This document shows, in pieces, positions 7,691 to 19,600 of a stretch of 42,956 nucleotides of DNA. The notes under the pieces are model-generated. The model made no database searches and was not told the DNA's origin. It saw only the letters and a list, made by a program, of their open reading frames with translations. Location of the stretch: the NCBI GenBank assembly GCA_024276655.1, contig JAJRWU010000138.1, forward strand, positions 1-42,956. Direction: 5' to 3'. The translations under genes and the position numbers were made by a program. Numbering within the stretch: the first letter of the stretch is position 1; each line of letters starts with the position of its first letter. This stretch comes from Planctomycetota bacterium (GTDB taxonomy: Bacteria; Planctomycetota; Planctomycetia; Pirellulales; Pirellulaceae).

Positions 7691-10600
7691 ATGGCCATCC
7701 GACGTAATCGTTCTTTGTCGTCGAGAAAACGCCGTCAGTCCGCCACACAAAAACGAGACTTCCGCATCGAGCATTTGGAAGATCGTCGTTTGCTTGCATT
7801 TGCCGTGGGCAATGTGCTTGGCGACAATCCCGACTGGCTCCCGCCGCAAGGGAACTCCACTCCGAGCGCCTATGGATTCCCCGGAGTGATTCCGGAAGGC
7901 GCCTTGGAAACTGCCGCCGGCGCATTTGACGTTCGGTCATCGCAACTTCCAGCGGACGGCAATTCGCTGAGCCCCGAGCAAATTCAAGCCGCGTTGGCCT
8001 TGAGTATTGGCCTGCCCAACCTGAGTTACAAGGTCGACACGCTGTTGGGCGTGCCATCGTTTGTGTCGAATTCCGGCGGGTATCTGACCCAAACCTCGGC
8101 CGCCGCCGCGGAAGAGATCGCTCAAGGTTTCTTGGTCGACAACGCCGCGTTTTTTGGGCTCACCAGCGCCGACACTGCTTCGTTGGATATCGCGAACCAG
8201 CATGTTAGTAATGTCAGCGGCGTGGAGCATGTGTACCTGCAACAAACGCTCAACGGGATTGACGTTTACAACGCCGTATCGAATGTGAGCGTCGACGATT
8301 CTGGCCGCGTGTTGGTGGTGGGCAACAGTTTCGCACCCGATGTTTCCAGCAGCGTGAATCGCCTGACGCCCGCGATTTCCGCAACCAGCGCCATAGAGGC
8401 GGCTGCGGCGAATTTGGGCGTTTCCTTGACGGAGCCGCTTGCGGCGCCTGCTTCGGTCAATCCTGCTGATCGCTCCCTTACTTATTCCGATGGCGGCATT
8501 TCGCGCGACCCGATCCCCACCAAGTTGATGGTTTTCCCGACCAATCGCGGCGAATCTCGCTTGGTTTGGAACCTGACCGTCAACATGACGACCAGCTCCG
8601 ACTGGTACAACATCAATATAGACGCGGAAACCGGCGATGTTCTCAGCCGCGCGAACTACACCGCGTATGAGAGCCTTCGGGTGTTCCCGCAGCCCTTGGA
8701 AGGCCCTGCCGATGGTCTTCATACAGTCGTGACCGATCCGTTTGATCCCGTCGCCTCGCCCTTTGGTTGGTTCGACACCAACGGCGCATCCGGCGCCGAA
8801 TTTACGATCACCCGGGGCAATAATGTTTGGGCCTTTCCTGATCGAGACGGCAATACCGCCAGCGACGGCAATGAACCCAATGGCGGCGCCGCGCTCAACT
8901 TCGACTTTGCTTTTGATCCTTCCGCCTCACCGCTTACCAACCGCGATCAAGCAACGGTCAATCTGTTCTACTGGAATAACATCCTGCATGATGTTCTGGT
9001 GCGTAGCGGTTTTGATGAAGCTTCAGGTAATTTTCAGGTCACCAACTATTCCGGAAATGGGCTGGGCGGCGACGCAGTCCAGGCAGCCGCGCAATTTGGC
9101 GCCGACAACGGATCCACGGACAACGCATTCTTCGCCACGCCTCCCGAAGGCCTCTCGCCATTGATGGGAATGTTCGAGTTTACGCAAAGTAATCCGCGCC
9201 GCGATAGCGACAACTCCGCCGTGATTATTGTCCATGAGTACGCGCACGGTATTTCCAATCGGTTGATCGGCGGCCCCAACAATGTATCCGCGTTGCAAGG
9301 CCTACAAAGCGGCGGCATGGGCGAAGGCTGGGGTGACTTTTACGGCATGGCGTTGACGGGCAAAGTCGGCCAATCTGGTAATACGGTTCGCACTGTTGGC
9401 AACTATGTGCTCAACAATAGCGGCGGTATTCGCAGGCTGCCGTACAGCACCGATATGAGCGTCAATCCGCTCACGTACAACGATATCGACCCGGCACAAA
9501 TAGATGTCACCTTCCCGCCGAACCCTCCGTTTGATCCTCGGCAGAATCCGGCGGACCAAGTACACAACATGGGGGAAGTTTGGGCTTCGACGCTGTGGGA
9601 CATGTACTGGAACCTCACCAACCGAGACGGCTTCGACCCCGACCTTTACACCGGCAGCGGCGGCAATAAGTTGGCCATAACGTTGGTCACCGAAGGCATG
9701 AAGCTCACGCCGGCCCGGCCCACGATGCTGGAAGCCCGCGATGGCATCGTGGCGGCCGACGTCGCGATGAACGGCGGCGCCAACCTGCGTGAAATCTGGA
9801 CCGCCTTTGCCCGCCGCGGCATGGGATTCAGCGCTCTCGATGGCGGCAACGACAACAGCACCGCGGTTACCGAAGCTTTCGATTTACCTCCCAACCTACC
9901 CGCTCCGGGAGGCAATATTTCCGGGCCTTCGCGCGTGCCGCAATTGCTCGAAATTCAAACCAACGATGGCGAGCTTCTCCAACCCGGCGACGTGCTCAAC
10001 GTGGCGCCGCGAGAATTCCGGCTGCTGTTCGAGGGCGGCTCCAACTTGAGTGAATTCACGCTGGCCGATGGCGTGCAGTTAGTGGCCAGCGGCGGCGATG
10101 GCGATTTTTCCAACGGCAATGAAGTGATCGTCACACCCGGCTTTATCGGTCTGGGCGACACCGCCAATGAACTGATCATTCGCGTGGCGGAGGCCCTGCC
10201 CGATGATCAATACGAACTGACCGTCATCGGTTCCGGACTGCGCCCGCTAACAAACATCGCCGGCGAGCGGTTCAACGACGGCGTCGATGAAACGCGCGGT
10301 TTTGAACTTGATTTAGGCGCGCAAGTGCTGTCGGTGGTGCCCCAACCTATTGTGCGAGATAGCGGCGGGAATCTTGTTCAAAATAAACGTCAAGTCGTTG
10401 TTTACTTCAACAACGACGATTTGAACCCGGCCGACGCGGGAAATCCTGCGTTCTACCAACTGGTGCAGACCAACGACACGCTCACCGAGAACGACGATGT
10501 CATTATTCTGCCGGCGTCGGTCACGTACGACGCCGCAGCCGATACGGCCACCTTGGAATTCGCAAATGACCTGCCCGACGGAAAATTCCGTTTGCAGATC

Positions 10601-13600
10601 GGCGTTTCCGAGGAACGCGATAACAGGCTGGGCTTGGCGGTGCGGGTCGGTTCGATCTTTTCAATTGCCGGAACCGATTTCTCCACCAACGCCTCTATTG
10701 GCGACGACATCGGCGCCGACGACGTCGATTTGTATCGCTTCCGCTTGGAAGCCGCCGCCACGGTCGATATCACCGCCTCGCCCAGCGCCCTGCTCAATAC
10801 GCAGTTGCGTCTGTTCAACGACGCCGGCGTTGAACTCAATATTTCCGACAACGGCGCGGCCGGCGCGGCTGATACGCTCACTTCGTTGGCGCTGGCCGCC
10901 GGAACCTATTACGTGGGTGTTTCCAGCAGCGGCAACGCGGGCTACAACGTGCTCAATGGTTCGGGCGCCGCGGGCGGCGCTACCACAGGCGGCTACCGGC
11001 TCGATATCGATTCCTCGCTAGTCAGCAGCGCGTCGGACGATAACTCCAGCTTCGCCACGGCCACCTCACTGGGGAATTTGGGCATCGGCGGGAAAACGGT
11101 GGGAGCGGCTCTTACTCCGCAAACAGCGCTCGTGTTTCCGGGGCTTCCCGGCGGTAACGCCGAACCGGGGCACCGCCAGATTCCCGTGGAAGATCACGGC
11201 GCCGGCAGCGGCATCGGCGGCGGCGATAACACCGTGGAAACGCTTTCATTCTTTTTTCCAGTTATCTACGGTAGCGACCCAATAACCGGCGCCCCGCTCA
11301 CCAACGCCATTACCGAAAACCAGAAAGACCGCACTCGCGAAATTTTCGCCTTGTACGGCGAGTACCTGGGGGTGGATGTTCAGGAAACACTCGGCGGCGG
11401 AACCTCAATCGCCACCGGCGATGCACGCGCTTTAGATCCGACCATCCCGCCGGGTGTCAGCCTAGGCGGTCCGGGCGCTGTTGTCATTGCCAATGGCAAT
11501 TTCGGCGATAGCCCCTACGGCGGCGGCTGGTTCGGCGTGGCGTTTCATGAAATCGGCCATAGCATCGGTTTGGGCCACTCCTATGATATTCCCTCGATTC
11601 AAGGATCGGGGCTGCCCGGCGAGCCCGTTTTCCCAGGCGACAACGACCTCGTTCACGCCAAGCGGCTGCATCCTCTGGTGGGAACCGATGTCGACCTCTA
11701 TCAATTCGATGTGACGGAGCCGGGCGTGTTCTCGGCGGAAACCCTCGCCGAACGTCGGGCCTCCGGCGATACCGGCCTCGATTCCGTCTTGCAGTTGTAC
11801 CGAGAGGTGAACACGCCCAGCGGCGTGGTCCGGGAACTACTGGCCCAGAACGACGACTACTTCAGCAGCGACCCGTACCTCAACCTTCCCCTGGCGCCCG
11901 GCCGCTATTACCTGGGCGTGAGCGCTACGGGCAATACGAATTACGACCCCACCATTTCCGATTCCGGTTTTGGCGGCACGTCGCAGGGCGCTTATGACCT
12001 TAAAATTGATTTCGCGCCCGACACGCTCGCCACGCTCAACGACGCCACCGGCGTCGCACTCGATGGCGATGCCGACGGCGCCCCCGGCGGTGCGTTCAAC
12101 ACTTGGTTCCAAGTGGGCAATACGATTTTTGTCGACAAAGCGAACGACACCGTTGCCGGGCCGAACGGCGCAGGTACGCTGGCTGATCCGTTCGACACGG
12201 TCAGCACCGCCTTGGCCTTTGCTGATAGCCCCTTCAACAATGTGGACATCGTCCGCATCGTGGGCAACAACCTCGACCGCCCGTATTTAATCGGTGAGAA
12301 CAACGCGGGTTTGAACCTGGCCGACGGGCGGGAATTCCTGGTTCCCCAAGGCGTGACGGTCATGATCGACGCCGGCGCCGTGTTCAAACTGCAACAAGCA
12401 ATTATTGACGTCGGCTCGAACAGCATCACGCTCGACCGCTCCAACGGCGTGCTGCAGGTGCTTGGCGTCCCGGAGAGCCCGGTCGTGTTCACTTCATTGC
12501 GCGACGACAGCATCGCCGGCGACAGCGATGGCCTGAGCGGCGCGCCCGCGCCCGGCGACTGGGGCGGCTTGGTCTTCAACGCCGATTCCGATTACGAAGA
12601 CGCCGGCATTTTCCTCAATTTGGTCAATAACGCGGACCTCCGTTACGGCGGCGGCAAGGCGTTTGTCAATTCGGTGGAAGACACCTTCTCACCGATTTTT
12701 CTGGCTACCGCTCGGCCGACGATTTCTTACAACACCATTACTAACAGCGCCAACTCCGCCATTTCCGCCGACCCCAACAGTTTTGATGACGTGCTCGGCC
12801 GAATTGGTCCCGATGTGTACGGCAACCGCGTTTTTGATAACAGTATTAACGGCCTGTTTGTGAGGGTTCGTGTTGGCGCCAACAACGTGATCGACAAACT
12901 CACGGTCAACGCTCGGTTTGACGACAACGACATCACACACGTTTTCACCGAAAATCTGGTGATCGAAGGCACTCCCGGCGGCCCGCTCTCGGGCGTGGCG
13001 CGTTTCGATGCGCGTTTGGCGATCGATCCCGGCGTTACGGTGAAACTTGCTAGTTCGCGGATTGATGTCGGTTTCGGCGCCCAATTATTGGCCGAAGGCA
13101 CGCCGGCGCTGCCGGTGGTGTTCACCTCGCTCGCCGACGACAGCTACGGCTTCGGCAACACATTCGACACCAACAACGACGGCGCCATCACGACGCCCGC
13201 TCCGGCCGATTGGTCGGGGCTCCTTTTCCGGCAGGTGGCCACCGGTAGTCTGGATAACGCCCTGGTGGCCTTCGGCGGCGGCACGTCGAAACTCAACGGG
13301 CAGGTGGAAGAGTTCAACGCGATTGAAATCCAACAGGCCGACGTCCGCATTGCCAACAGCACGATTGAAAACAATGCCGCCGGGCAAACCAACGCCGCCC
13401 GCAACGGCCTGAGAGGGAATCGGGCCACGGCGATTTTTGTTCGCGGAGCGCAGCCGATTCTGGTCGATAACATCATCCGGAATAATGAAGGCGCCGCGAT
13501 CAGCATCAACGCCAATGCGATGCAAGCCACGCGCCGCCCCGATTACGGGCGGAGCACCGGCCCGGCCGACCAATTCCAGGATTTTGCCGACAACGCCGGC

Positions 13601-16600
13601 CCCTTGGTGCGTTTGAACCGCTTGGCCGACAACGACCTCAACGGCATGGAAGTCCGCGCTGAAAGGGTGGTTATTGATTCCATCTGGGACGACACCGGTA
13701 TCGTTCACATTGTGAACGGCGATATCTCGGTCGGTAATTTACACACGTTCGGCAGCCTGCGATTAGAGAGCAGCCGTAGCGAGAGTTTGGTGGTGAAGTT
13801 GGCCGGCTCCACCGCCGGTTTCACCGCCACCGGCGCCCCCGGCGATATCGACGACCGCATCGGCGGCACGGTGCAAATCATCGGGCAGGCGGGCCGCCCG
13901 GTTATTCTCACTTCGCTCTCCGACGACACCGTCGGCGCTGGTTTCACGCCAAATGGACAGGCGCAAATCGACACCAACGGCAATGGCCCCAGCACCGGTT
14001 CCGCCGGCAATTGGCGCAGCGTGCGCTTTGAAAAATACGCCAACGACGCCAACACTGCGTTGGTCAACGAAGCGGAGGCTTCCAGCACCGACGGCGTCGA
14101 TATCAACGGCGCTCCGATCGAAGCCGAATTCCTGGGCGAACTGGCGCCCGACGAAAAAAGCGGCGACGACAACCGCCGATTGGGCTTTGACGTCAACGGC
14201 TTTATTAGCTTGAACGACGCCGCCGATGTTGACGTCTATAGCTTCACGGGAGTTGCGGGGTCTCGCGTCTGGATCGACATCGACCGCACCTCCGTCGAGT
14301 TGGATACGATCGTGGAATTGATCGACGCCAATGGCGCGGTTCTGGCCCGCTCGCTCGACGCGGGGAATCTCACCGGATTGGCCACTACGCTTACCGCCAC
14401 GGGTTTCCTCGGCGGCGATTTTTACACCACCAACCCGCGCGACGCCGGTTTTGAAGTCGTGCTTCCGGGCAACGCCGGAGATTCCGATACGTTTTTTGTC
14501 CGCGTGCGCAGCCAACCCCAGGCGGGCGAGATTAACGACATCAGCAAGGGCCAAACGCGGGGCGACTACCAACTCGGCATTCGCCTGCGGCAAGATGAAC
14601 GGCCCTCCGGCTCGACCGTGCAACTGGCCGATATTCGCTTCGCCACCAACGGCATTGAACTGATCGGCCTGCCGAATCAGTCGCCGCTGATTGGCGAATC
14701 GACGGAAACGCGAGCCAATAACGACAGTTTTGCCGCGGCCCAACCGCTGGGGAATTTGCTGTCGAGCGATCGGAACACGATCAGCGTCGGCGGCGTGCTT
14801 TCCAACGCCAACGATGTCGATTGGTACAAATTCGAAGTCGACTACGATTTGATCCAATCGATTGGCGGTGTGAACGGCGGCCCCAAATCGTTCGCCACGG
14901 TGTTCGATATCGATTGGGCCGACGGTTTGGCGCGGCCCGATACGATTCTCTCCGTGTTCGATGCACAGGGCAACTTGATACTCGTCAGCCGCGATTCCAA
15001 CGTGCAAGACGATCGGGCCAACGGCGGCGGCGGCCCCGGCGACCTAACCGATCTCACCTCCGGTTCGTTTGGTCCGTTGGATCCTTACATCGGCCCGGTG
15101 CAGTTGCCGGCTGGCAGCCCGGCGGGCGGTAGCAGTACGTATTACGTGGCGATTTCCTCCAACGCCCGTATTCCGACGGCCCTCAACTCGCAATTCGAAT
15201 CGAATGCCGCGAAGCCGAACGTGCGTTTGGAGCCGATCAATTCGATCAACCGCGTGGTCGACGACCGCATCGGCTCGGTTGGCTACACCAGTGGCTCCGA
15301 ACTCAGCGGGAACGCACCAGTATTGCCGCAACTACCGGCAGGTGGAGGTGACGCTCCGCCAATCTTGCCGATCAACGGCAATGCTCTCTCGCTGGATACC
15401 AACGTGATTCAGTTCACGTTGGCGGACGTGCGCTTGTTCGTGAGCCAGCCGAGGCGGCTCTATACCGTGGATCCGCTCAACGGCGGCAACGTGGTGAACG
15501 TCGGGAATTTGTCAGGGGGCAATAATGGGATTCAGGATATCGAAATACGGTCGGATGGCCGGTTGATAGGTTACGAAAGCTTGTTCAACACCGCCAACAC
15601 CGCTAGGCAAGTCGTGCAGATTAATCCTGATACGGGCGCGTCGTTGAACGCCAACCGAGACAGCATTCCAAATGTGCCTGTTCCTCCTCCGAACCCGCCG
15701 GTTCCCAGTCAGCTAACAACCGATATGGTCGACGCGGTGGCCTTCCGGCGCACTGGAGTCGGTGTGTACGGCCAAGTATTCTACTCGGTGAGAGACGGTG
15801 CGACCTCCCGGTTATATTCTGCAAATCCCACGACTCTTTCGGCCGCGCCGGTGCAGAACCAACCTTGGGGCACGCGAGGCACGATCGACGCGGGCGGAAT
15901 CACTGGCGGCATGGCCATCGGCAACAATGGCATGCTTTACGGCGTGAACAATTTTGGCAGCTTCTACTCAATCAACACTGGCAATGCCCAAACAACCCTA
16001 AGGGGTTCCGTACCGGGGGCGAACTTCGTCGGGTTAGCCTTGGGGCCTCAGAATGTGAACGACGGCGCCTATCGAAACATGTTGTTCGCCATCACGCAGG
16101 GCGGAGATTTATACGCCTTTGACACGAGTGGTAATCTACAACCGATCTTCAACGGCGCTACGAGCGTGAATGTTGGGCAAGGTGGTTTAACCGGTTTGGC
16201 CTTCTCGCCGCTCGATTTCAACCTTTGGCATCCGACCACGCAGCGCGGCGGCGACCCCGGCCACGGCGTGACACAGGCCTTCGATTTCAGCCGCGACGAC
16301 TCAACGGCCTTTGGCGCGACCGTCGGCGACGATGCCAACGGCCGTGCGGTGGATGTGGACGAGCGTTCCGGCGGCGCCAGTTTCTACTTCGGCCTGGAAA
16401 ATTTTGTCTCAAACCCCGGCAACGGCAACTATCTGCCCTACGACACCAACAACACGCAACTGGGCATTTTAGGTCAGCGAGAACAAGAAGACCTCACCAG
16501 CAACCCCAGCATCGGCGGCAACTTCAATCTGCCGGGCGGCGCCAAGGGCAGCCTCGTGACCAACGAATTCAGTTTGGCCGGCTCCGTCGGCGATGACCTG

Positions 16601-19600
16601 CCGACGCTGTACTTCACCTATTTCCTCGATACGCAAGGCGCGAATTCAACTTCCGCCATGGCCGATAGCGCCCGGGTTTCCATTTCGAGCGATGGCGGCG
16701 CGAATTGGAGTTTACTGGCCACCAACAACTCCGTCCTGTCAACGCCCCAAACTCCCGCTGAGTTGGCGCAATTCCTTTCCACGTCGGCCAATGGCGCCGG
16801 CGCCGGCAAGACGCAAACGCAGGTGGTGCAGGAACTGTTTGATACCGCCAATTGGCGGCAGGCGCGGGTCGACCTGCGAGATTACGCCGGGCAAAGCAAC
16901 ATCACACTGCGGTTCGATTTCAGCACCTACGGCACGCTGAACCAAGGGCTTCCGGGCGATGGTTCTGGTGATATCACTAACCCACGCGGCGGGCGAGACA
17001 ACAACTTTGAAGGTTTTTATATTGATGATATCGTGGTCGGTTACGCCGAACGCGGCGAAATCGTCAGCGGCGATGCGGGCGGCAACAGCCTGAACACGGT
17101 CGCCTACAACGTGCCGGAGAATCCCGACCTTCAAGCGCCGGAACAGGCGTTGGCGGGCGCCTACCAACTGGAAATTCGCCGTGGTACGGAGTTCATCGCG
17201 GGCGAGGGCGGCGCCGGCAACCCGGTGACCGCGATCGATGCCCTCACTTTGGTTTCACAGGGGTTGTTGCAAGACACCAACTATCGGTTTATCCGCGAAA
17301 ACAGCGGCTTGGGCGACCGCAACCTGCCGCGCGAGCAGGGCCATATTCAAATCGAAGGCAATCGGATCAGCAATGTTACGGAATTCGGCATCCGGGTGGA
17401 CGCCGGCGTTCGCGAAGCAGGCAACAGCCTTCAGTTTCCGGGCGGCGTGCGCAACTTGCCGGGCTTGAACGCCCAACGTTTGGCGCCGGGCGTTACGTTG
17501 AAAAGCAACCTGATCACGTTCGTGGGGCAAGGCGGCATTTTCTTCAGCGGCGACCCCAACCCGGGCAGCACGCCGTTGGCTTCGGTGCCGTTTGGCCGCA
17601 TCGTGAACAATACGATTTACGGTGGCAACCAGGCCGTGGGCGATGGCATTTTGGTAACGGAAAACGCCGGCCCGACGATCTTGAATAACATCATCTCGAA
17701 CACCGCGACCGGCATTTCGGTTACCAGTTCGCCGCAAACGGTGGTGGTCTCGAACCTGTTCAAGGATAACACCGCCAACGGGCTTGTCGGCGCGGACGCA
17801 ATCACGCTGTCGAGCACCGATCCTTTGTTTGTCGACCCGGTTTTGGAGAATTTCTATCTGGCCAATGGCTCGTTGGCGGTGGATAGCTCCCGCAACACCT
17901 TGAATGAGCGCGCCGGCATTGAGGCGGTGAAGTCGATCGTGGGCATTTCGCCATCCACCATCAACGCGCCGACGCGCGATGTGTTTGGCCAACTCCGGGT
18001 CGACGACCCCTCGGTTGATCCGCTGGGACAAGGCGCCAACGCCTTTATTGATATGGGCGCCGTGGAACGCGCCGATTTCGCACAGCCGTTCGCCTCCTTG
18101 ATCGCTCCCTTCGATAACGATGTGGAAGGCGTCGACCTGGATCCCATTCGCACGGTGGTTCAACTTGAGAACGGGTTGATCACGAGGTTCCAGATATTGT
18201 TCGACGACGCCCGCGGCTTGGGCGTCGATCCGGCAACGATTTCAGCCCGTTCGATTATTTTGAATCGCGACGGCAAACGCCTGATCGATGGCGTCGACTA
18301 CACGTTCGGCTTCAACGCCACCAGCGGCGTGATTGAGTTGACGCCCTTGACGGCCATCTGGCTGCCCGATAGCACCTACACCATTCGCTTGGCGAACCGC
18401 GAAGTCACGATCGCCACCGTTTCCGATGGCGGCAACATCCAGGATGGTGATTCCTTCACCATTACCGATACCGCCGGCTCGCCGGTAACGTTTGAATTTG
18501 AAAGCGGTTTGAGCTTGCAGATTCCCGAAACGCTGACCATCGAAGTTCCGTTGGCTGGCGGTTCGCCGGGCGGCATCGTGGATGGCGACCGATTCACTTT
18601 CAATTTCGAGCAGTTCGAGTTCGACAGCAACGGCCAAGCCAGCAGCCGCTTCGTGATTCCGTTCGGCGACGGGGCGAATCCGTCGTCGCGCGAGGAAATT
18701 GCCGACGCCATCGTTGTGCAACTCCAAGCGGCGGGCGTTGGCGTGCCCCGCAATCTGGGCGATGGCGTGGTGCGTTTGGGTAGCCAAGCTGGTGATTTTC
18801 TCAGTACGGCCGGCGCCCCGACGCTCATTCGTGGAGGGATTGCCGGCGGCGTGGGTGATGGCCAAACCTTTACGATCACCAATGGCGCCAGTTTGGTCGA
18901 TCCGATCAACACGCCGGAGCAAATCGTTACGTTTGAATACGAGAACACCGATGTCGCGGTTCCCGACGGCGTGGCGCCGGGCAACATTGCCATACCGTTT
19001 AGCCTCGCCGATTCCGCCGATGAAATTGCTATCGTGACCGGCCAGATTGTGGCCGCCACGGCGGCGGTGGAGTTGCCAGTCGCCCAATTTGTGGGCGATG
19101 GCCGCGTTCACTTGGGCGGCCGGGAAAATACTCCCACGCGAAATGGCCACTTGATCGATTCGTCGCTGACCACCGTTTCCGATTTCGGCGACGCCGGCGT
19201 GCTTACCTCGCTGAGACTCAATCTTCCCGGCGGGCGCGACCTCTTCGTGCCTGCGGCGGGCGGCCAACTCGGCGGCCACAACGGCGGCATCAGCGATGGC
19301 GATACCTTTACCATCGACGACGGCGTCACGCGAACCACGTTCGAGTTTGATCACAACGGAATTAGCAATCCCAATAACACCATCATTGCCTTCTCCCCCT
19401 TCTTCACCCAGGCGCAACTCGCGATCTCGATCGTGGTCACTTTGCAGAACGCGCCGAACTTGAACTTGAACCCGGTGAACCTGGGAAATGGCCAGATCTT
19501 CATCGGCGGCACGCCGGCCCACATACTTACGGTTGATAGCCGCACGCTCAAGCAACCGTTCAAACCGGGCCGCCTAACCGATGGCGAAACCTTCACTTTG

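Noticed and set aside
13763-15007. Long minus-strand open frame (414 codons) opposite the giant gene
   Set aside because: It has no recognisable motifs, and the plus-strand frame has clear domain structure. Frames antisense to GC-rich coding DNA are commonly open.
18242-19555. Long minus-strand open frame (437 codons) opposite the FEFDSDG modules
   Set aside because: His/Arg/Ala-rich composition without domain features, mirroring the repeated plus-strand modules.
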